The notes beneath the pieces were generated by a model. That model searched no databases. It was not told the DNA's origin and saw only the letters and a program-made list of their open reading frames with translations. Shown here piece by piece: positions 59,186-64,000 of a DNA stretch of 64,000 bases (its first letter is position 1; each line of letters opens with the position of its first letter). This DNA comes from a virus. The DNA is taken from IMG/VR virus record IMGVR_UViG_3300043773_002340, positions 1 through 64,000 of that record, one strand, 5' to 3'. Position numbers and translations under genes: made by a program.

Positions 59186-61762
59186 TCAGGAGTACATTGC
59201 CTTCTTCAGGGCCTCGACGTAGTCGAGCTCGCCGCCAGACTTCTCTACCATCGAGAGAGCCTTTTGGTGAGGGTCCAGGTCCACCTCATCCACGAACTTC
59301 ATGGAACCACCAGCGTACTCGCTGAAGTCCACCAGGTTGGGAAGACGATCCAGGATGCTGAACAGCAGGCCAGTGGCGGTCTCACCTTCGGAGAACTCCA
59401 TGGTGCCGAACTCCAGACCTTCAGCGAACTCCATGAGTTTTTTCTCGGGGATGATGGAATCCACCATCTTGCCTTGCTCATAGAGACCTTCGACGAAGCT
59501 GTGAATCTGATCGCGACGACGAGCGATCTGAGCCTCACGGTACTCGTGCTTGATGCGAGCGTTCTCGGCTTTCAGGGCCTGCAGCTCGGCGTAGAACTCA
59601 CTGAACTCCTCGGACTCCGAGTAGTTCATCTTCTTGCCACCCTTCTTGCCGCAGTCCTCTCCCATTTCCATCTCATCTTCATCGTAGTCGCACCCTTCTT
59701 TGTAGGTGGATCCGAATCCGGTCTTGGAGTAGGGGTTCTGGTCCTTCTCATGCTCGGCATAGCCGGTGCTAACACCGCTGGGGCCTGTCTCTTCAGCCAC
59801 GCCACCTTCGAACTCGCCCGAGAGCATGTCCTTCTTGGAACGGGGCATGCCAGCTTGAGCATCGACTTCGTTGTGGTCTTCGGCGAAGTGACCCTTTTCT
59901 TTCACTTCCATCGCACGCTTTTTCAGCGCGGGGGGAAGCTTGTCCATCTTGCTCTCGGCATGATCATCGGACATATGCTCCTCTTTCTCCTTCATCTTTT
60001 TCTTGATGAAGTCGGGCATTTCCTTGTGGTCGGCACCGCCGGTCACGCCGGAAGGACCTGTCACCTCTGCGGGCTCTTCGTCCTCATCGGAGTCGAAAGC
60101 ACCAGGAGTCAGGGCTTTCTTACTGGACTTGGGCTCACCTTTGTAGGACTCAGCGTGCTCAGCGTAGACTCCACCGGACTTCAGAGTTGTCTCGTTAGGA
60201 CCACCCTCGAACTCGCCGGAGAGTTGCTTTTTCTTGCCTTCGGCATAGACGCCTTCCTTGCCAGTCACCTCAGCAGGCTGGGGCTCGGCATAGTCAGCCA
60301 TCACGGAACCAGGGATACCACCACCGTGAGACTTGGGCATCTTCTCGCCGCCCTTGATGTACATCACACGAGCGTTCTTGGCCTTAGCGACGTTCTCCAC
60401 GCCAACGGCGAAGATCTCGTCATCGGGCATCTCTTCGGTCTCAGTTGGGACCTTGGTCTCACCATCGACACGACCAGCAGGATTGCTGCCGGAGGCTGCT
60501 TCAGCATCGTTGACGCCGTAATCCACGTCGTCATCGTACTGGTTGTTGTTCATCATTTGATCGCGACTCATTTCGTCGTACCGTCCTTCATCGTCAGGGT
60601 CAACATAACGACCGGTCTTACGACGGTCTTCTTCGATCTCATTGTTCTTGGCAGGGGGACGACCAGCGTCATGCTGCTCTTTGCCAGTCGAGATCTTGTC
60701 ACGGCCGAAAGTGGCCTTTTCAGGAGTGGTCTTGCCTGTTTTGTAACGATCGGCCTGCTGCTCACCGCTCTTGGCGGTTTCGTAGCGGTCGTCGCCGTTG
60801 TAGCCGCCTTTAGGGCCGCCTTCGGCGTAGTTCACCTTGCCGGGCTCCATGCGGGGATTCCGCATTTTGGGAGCGTCGGCGCCACGCTCTTCGTGGTCAG
60901 TGTGCATTTCGTCTTCGTCTTCTTTGTAGACGTTCTCAACCACCTGCGACACTTGGCCGTGGGGGGTTTTCTTCTTTTTCCGGCTGATGCCTTGTTCTTC
61001 CATGAATTCGTCCTTAGGGAACTGGTCTTCAAGATCTGCGACTGACCGAGCGTTATCCCCACGGCGTGGGCGTTCGGAAAAGTTTGCAGGGTTGCTGGGG
61101 TTTTCGATTTCGGATGCGTTGTCCTCTTGCTCCTCCACCTCAGCCGACGTGTCTTCCACTTTCTGTTCCTCCGGAGTTCCGACGGCGTCCGCGACAGCGG
61201 CACGCATCTCACCCCTGGCGAGATCAAGTTTCTCCTTGAGCATTTCAAGGGGACTCAAGTCACGAACGAGAGTTGGTCCCAGGTCCTTGTCAAACACCGT
61301 CATCGGATCGATGGCTACGGCGAAGTCATAGACTCCGACGCGCTGATCCCATTCGGCAAAATTGAAGGGTTCCAAACCTTTCACCGCAGGGGGAGCGGCA
61401 CCAAGCAGCGCCAAATGGCGAGCGGTCCACTTTCCGGGATGCGGATTGATTTGGGAGTCTGGGGAGTAGAAGGAGATAGACACCTTTCGATAGTGTCCAT
61501 CTTTCACCAGGTCTTTCGCTACGTCAGTAAACGCAACGTTTGCGTACAGGTTATCACCCTGACGTTCAAAGCCTTTGATCCACCCGTATGAAGGCAGACT
61601 ATCAGAGTCACCCTGATGACCAAGCACAAGAGGTGCTTCGTGAATCTGGGGATCGTAGGAGGCAACGACCTGGTCTAGGTCTTTGGCACTGAAGCTTCGG
61701 GCCACACCCTGAGCTGACGTTTGATCGCCAGCCATAAACACATGAATGCGTTTTTGGAACAT
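59186..61762 (-). CDS. Mu gpI-like prohead protease fused to a long acidic scaffold
   Basis: The product is 858 residues. Residues 1-150 match the Mu I protease (HVFMAGDQTSAQGVARSFSA, HEAPLVLGHQGDSD, KVSISFYSPDSQINPHPGKW, TARHLALLGA). By analogy with this fold, H49 and a serine in KVSISF (95 or 97) are likely catalytic. Residues 200-700 are acidic, repetitive and probably disordered, with LSGEFEGG twice and TGPSGV twice. Residues 715-750 form a coiled coil, and the C-terminus is a short helical domain, as in phage scaffolds. [FY][AS]E occurs 14 times. Mu I has about 360 residues, so this is more than twice as long. It follows the portal gene. Confidence 0.88.
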   Translation of the reverse strand: MFQKRIHVFMAGDQTSAQGVARSFSAKDLDQVVASYDPQIHEAPLVLGHQGDSDSLPSYGWIKGFERQGDNLYANVAFTDVAKDLVKDGHYRKVSISFYSPDSQINPHPGKWTARHLALLGAAPPAVKGLEPFNFAEWDQRVGVYDFAVAIDPMTVFDKDLGPTLVRDLSPLEMLKEKLDLARGEMRAAVADAVGTPEEQKVEDTSAEVEEQEDNASEIENPSNPANFSERPRRGDNARSVADLEDQFPKDEFMEEQGISRKKKKTPHGQVSQVVENVYKEDEDEMHTDHEERGADAPKMRNPRMEPGKVNYAEGGPKGGYNGDDRYETAKSGEQQADRYKTGKTTPEKATFGRDKISTGKEQHDAGRPPAKNNEIEEDRRKTGRYVDPDDEGRYDEMSRDQMMNNNQYDDDVDYGVNDAEAASGSNPAGRVDGETKVPTETEEMPDDEIFAVGVENVAKAKNARVMYIKGGEKMPKSHGGGIPGSVMADYAEPQPAEVTGKEGVYAEGKKKQLSGEFEGGPNETTLKSGGVYAEHAESYKGEPKSSKKALTPGAFDSDEDEEPAEVTGPSGVTGGADHKEMPDFIKKKMKEKEEHMSDDHAESKMDKLPPALKKRAMEVKEKGHFAEDHNEVDAQAGMPRSKKDMLSGEFEGGVAEETGPSGVSTGYAEHEKDQNPYSKTGFGSTYKEGCDYDEDEMEMGEDCGKKGGKKMNYSESEEFSEFYAELQALKAENARIKHEYREAQIARRRDQIHSFVEGLYEQGKMVDSIIPEKKLMEFAEGLEFGTMEFSEGETATGLLFSILDRLPNLVDFSEYAGGSMKFVDEVDLDPHQKALSMVEKSGGELDYVEALKKAMYS

Positions 61763-61844
61763 GACTCTTACTTAACAACGACGGGTTTATTGGGGGTGCG
61801 AAACTTTGTCTCCCCTGGTAGTTTCCGTCGAATGACTGAGAGAG

Positions 61845-61852
61845 TTTTACCC
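61845..61852 (-). promoter_or_regulatory. GGGTAAAA junction motif, instance 13
   Basis: GGGTAAAACTC directly follows the TGA of the portal gene and lies 82 bases upstream of the protease/scaffold ATG. Confidence 0.6.
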
Positions 61853-63268
61853 TCAACCAAAGATTTCGTTGTAGAGATCATCATCGTCAGATGATTCTGA
61901 AACGGCTTCATCTTCGGTTATTTTCTCATCTCCAAAGGGTTTCTCTTCACCGCCGAAGATCTTGTCATAGAGATCACCGTCTGCCTCAGGATCGTAAGAT
62001 TCTGGAGTTCCTTCGACCTCAGCTTGAGGCGCCGCGGCTTGGAAATCCTCTTCATCGGCTAGGTCAACTTTGAAGTGATTTTGAATCCATTCTTTCTTCG
62101 GTTTGTAGCCCGACTGAATCATTAGGCTCACGTCAGCCATCGTCAAGGTGGATTCTTCGAGACGGAATTGACGACTGATTGTTGGTGCCTCGACATTGAC
62201 ACCGAAGTTCAGATCGACGATCCAGCGGATGAGGGTGTCGCTCAAAGTCTGTGAAATCAGCTGGGAAAGCTCGGAAGCGCGGATGACACGGACCAAGTTT
62301 GCCACCTGAGAAGAAGCACGAGAGCCAGCTTCGGCTGTGCCTGCTTCATCCTCACCACACACCAACAGGGAAATCTCCTTGTCGATGTACTCGATGAGAT
62401 TCATGAAGATATCAGCTGAACCTGACGGATTGAGGAATTCGAGTTCGTATCCCTCAGGTAGAATCATCGCTGTCTCTTGAGACAGGTTGGAGAGGTGGTC
62501 GTACAGAGTGTCGATCTCAACATTGGAGGCTGAGAGAGGAGCTTTTGCGATCGCGGTTGGCGTTGCGTAACGATCGCCGTACAGAACATAAGACTCGATA
62601 GCACGACGACGAAACTTAACGATCGGATACAGAATCCTGCCCAGTCCGGTACCATAGGGATCTCCAGTGTGCGAGAGCCAATAACGTTGAATGATGAACT
62701 TGCGAGCGGGAAGCTCGATGCCTTCAAACATTCGGTTGAAGGTCAGCACACGCATTGTGAAACCGGTGTCGGCTTCTTCCGATTCCTGGAACACAAAACG
62801 ACGCTGGTCGCGGATGCGAACATCAAATGGGATGATGCCCTGTTTCGTCTTCTTCCACATCACCTCACCGACGGAGAATCCACAGACGAGCGCCTCACCG
62901 AGTCCTTTGTAGAGATCGTCAATGTCGAGAGAGGAAAGTGCCTGCTCAACGTAGTCCTTGACGGCAAGATCGCCCGGCTTTTCGGAAGCGGGGGTGATGA
63001 GCCAGTCTCGGGCTGTGATCTCCTGCATCAGTTTCATGAACGACGCCTGGACTGAAGAGTCCCACAGTAGTCGTTTGTAGATGACGAGGGCGCGGTTGCC
63101 GCCCTTCTGAATGATGAGGTCGTCATCAGGTCTGACAATGGTGTTCCCCTGTCCCGTGAAGGGAGAGGAACTGCCGAACATGTAGATCGACGATAAATTG
63201 TACGGATCGGTTGTATACTTAGCGACTTCACCCTGTGGAACGGGCGGGATTTGGAAACGTTTCGCCAT
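61853..63268 (-). CDS. Portal protein (Mu gp29 / DUF935-like)
   Basis: The product is 471 residues. The sequence (LVIYKRLLWDSSVQASFMKL, RDWLITPASEKPGDLAVKDY, VCGFSVGEVMWKKTKQGIIP, RFVFQESEEADTGFTMRVLT, RKFIIQRYWLSHTGDPYGTG) follows the DUF935 portal family of Mu-like phages closely. The portal is the dodecameric ring through which DNA is packaged and released. The C-terminal 80 residues are acidic (ESYDPEADGDLYDKIFGGEE), with the motif LYDKIFG/LYNEIFG repeated at the end. The start overlaps the gp25-like stop by one base. It is intact, and the call is confident. Confidence 0.93.
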   Translation of the reverse strand: MAKRFQIPPVPQGEVAKYTTDPYNLSSIYMFGSSSPFTGQGNTIVRPDDDLIIQKGGNRALVIYKRLLWDSSVQASFMKLMQEITARDWLITPASEKPGDLAVKDYVEQALSSLDIDDLYKGLGEALVCGFSVGEVMWKKTKQGIIPFDVRIRDQRRFVFQESEEADTGFTMRVLTFNRMFEGIELPARKFIIQRYWLSHTGDPYGTGLGRILYPIVKFRRRAIESYVLYGDRYATPTAIAKAPLSASNVEIDTLYDHLSNLSQETAMILPEGYELEFLNPSGSADIFMNLIEYIDKEISLLVCGEDEAGTAEAGSRASSQVANLVRVIRASELSQLISQTLSDTLIRWIVDLNFGVNVEAPTISRQFRLEESTLTMADVSLMIQSGYKPKKEWIQNHFKVDLADEEDFQAAAPQAEVEGTPESYDPEADGDLYDKIFGGEEKPFGDEKITEDEAVSESSDDDDLYNEIFG

Positions 63269-63639
63269 TAGATGCTCAGGGTGAATGAGAGTTGCGGTTG
63301 CGGAACTCCGTTGATGTAATATGTGATGATGACTCTATATAAACCACTGTCAGAGCCGGACCAATCGCCAGTGACGGTCACAGCGCTCAATTCCGGAACA
63401 TCTTGTTCGATGGCTTGTTGAAATTGAGAGTTGATGACCGATGGCTTTATGACTTGGAAGATGAAGTCGTCTGTGCCATAGCTCGCTCTCATCACTCGCT
63501 CATACCAGCGAGTTTCAACGACCGAAAGCACGTGTTGACTCACGAGATCGAGATCTGCGGAGACAGCAAGACTGCCATTCGATAGTGTGAGGGGATATGT
63601 CAGCCCCTGAATTCTTGGCTGAAGCGGATTAACACTCAT
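63268..63639 (-). CDS. Baseplate wedge protein (gp25/gpW-like)
   Basis: The product is 123 residues. The core (QHVLSVVETRWYERVMRASY, GTDDFIFQVIKPSVINSQFQ, QAIEQDVPELSAVTVTG) matches the gp25-like sheath initiator and wedge family, in which a short helix with ETRxGERxMxxxYG-type sequence is diagnostic. Here it reads ETRWYERVMRASYG. This protein nucleates sheath assembly, so it implies a contractile tail. It lies beside the portal gene rather than beside gpJ, which is an unusual placement. It overlaps both neighbours by a few bases. The family call is fairly confident. Confidence 0.82.
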   Translation of the reverse strand: MSVNPLQPRIQGLTYPLTLSNGSLAVSADLDLVSQHVLSVVETRWYERVMRASYGTDDFIFQVIKPSVINSQFQQAIEQDVPELSAVTVTGDWSGSDSGLYRVIITYYINGVPQPQLSFTLSI

Positions 63640-63944
63640 CGACGATACCGTTTGGCCATTTCAGAATTGAGTTTCATCATGCGGGAGCTTTTCTCCCTGA
63701 GGTCTATCTTTGCGTCTGCCACTCTTCCCAGTTCCTCGCGGAGTTTGTCAAGCGGCAGAGAGATGTAGAGGACTGGTTCGAACAGCTCGTGTCGATGTTC
63801 GGTGTGAGTCTCAGGTTCCCTTTCTTCGGACTCTTCAAGAATGCGGGCGCAGAGGGCGCTCAAAGAGACGCCCTCCATTGCCGCACGTTGTTTGAGCTTC
63901 GAGTGAAGGGAATCCTCGACGTTGAATAGAATTCGTTTCGCCAT
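63636..63944 (-). CDS. Ribbon-helix-helix-like small protein
   Basis: The product is 102 residues from the ATG at 63944 (MAKRILFNVEDSLHSKLKQR), preferred because AAAGGGG lies six bases upstream; an ATG at 63959 is just at the preceding stop. Residues 3-40 follow the Arc/CopG ribbon-helix-helix pattern: a strand (KRILFNV), a first helix (SLHSKLKQRAAMEG), then a second helix (SLSALCARILEE). That fold binds DNA as a dimer in repressors. The rest is acidic then basic with a coiled tendency (LDKLREELGRVADAKIDLRE). It could be a late regulator or a small structural protein using the same fold. The fold call is moderate. Confidence 0.6.
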   Translation of the reverse strand: MAKRILFNVEDSLHSKLKQRAAMEGVSLSALCARILEESEEREPETHTEHRHELFEPVLYISLPLDKLREELGRVADAKIDLREKSSRMMKLNSEMAKRYRR

Positions 63945-63958
63945 GGATTCCCCTTTCA

Positions 63959-64000
63959 TCAGATAGCGTTGTCTTGACCGACACCGATTGCGTCGAGCTC
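63959..64000 (-). CDS. C-terminal end of an upstream gene, partial
   Basis: The last 14 codons before the window edge read ELDAIGVGQDNAI followed by TGA at 63959-63961. The stop abuts the next gene in the usual compact way. It is too short to identify; the frame is chosen because it ends precisely at the next gene's Shine-Dalgarno region. Confidence 0.45.
   Translation of the reverse strand, partial: ELDAIGVGQDNAI

Noticed and set aside
59153-61045. 630-codon open frame on the plus strand
   Set aside because: It is antisense to the Glu- and Lys-rich scaffold. Leucine- and valine-rich translation is what the reverse of such codons gives. There is no ribosome binding site or independent support.
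1-64000. Prophage or integrative element
   Set aside because: No integrase, excisionase, repressor, attachment-site repeat or host flank is visible, and all genes are late virion genes in one direction.

Overview
This window is one densely packed, unidirectional block of late genes from a large tailed phage. Every convincing gene lies on the minus strand, so transcription runs from position 64000 towards position 1. No integrase, repressor, tRNA, CRISPR array or replication gene is visible. A cyanobacterial host is likely but inferred. A PhoH-family ATPase, a GT9-like glycosyltransferase, a beta-helix structural protein of the kind common in T4-like cyanophages, and several cyanophage-type tail modules point that way. 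No photosynthesis gene is present to confirm it.

The virion is a mosaic. The head is Mu-like: DUF935-type portal (61.9-63.3 kb), gpI-like protease/scaffold (59.2-61.8), gpF-like morphogenesis protein (58.4-59.2), decoration protein and major capsid protein (56.8-58.3), with gp36-like and terminator-like connector proteins scattered at 42.7-43.8 and 15.3-16.5 kb. The tail is of contractile type, with a gp19-like tube, a gp25-like wedge, a gpJ-like baseplate protein and an OB-fold hub or spike protein, followed by several large aromatic baseplate proteins (45.8-55.7). Sheath, tape measure and lysis genes are not recognisable here and presumably lie outside.

From right to left: head genes (56-64 kb); baseplate (42.7-55.7); a very large fibre array (16.6-42.6) containing a glycosyltransferase and two tiny proteins; terminase, a homing endonuclease and PhoH (11.5-15.0); a run of small charged proteins, probably head-internal (7.4-11.5); then a second fibre block (1-7.2) that continues off the left edge. 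About ten fibre proteins share an N-terminal docking-type module. They combine it with collagen-like, coiled, YadA-like beta-roll and tail-collar modules and with unrelated C-terminal tips.

Three signals go beyond gene calling. First, an exact GGGTAAAA motif sits just after, or overlapping, a stop codon at 13 gene junctions and looks like a phage late promoter or RNA-processing signal. Second, the tripeptide [FY][AS]E occurs 14 times in the protease/scaffold and recurs in the small charged proteins, suggesting a maturation cleavage site. Third, the capsid gene has a structured leader, with a long hairpin whose loop can pair with sequence next to the ribosome binding site. UUCG-loop terminators separate some transcription units, and many genes are coupled by ATGA overlaps.
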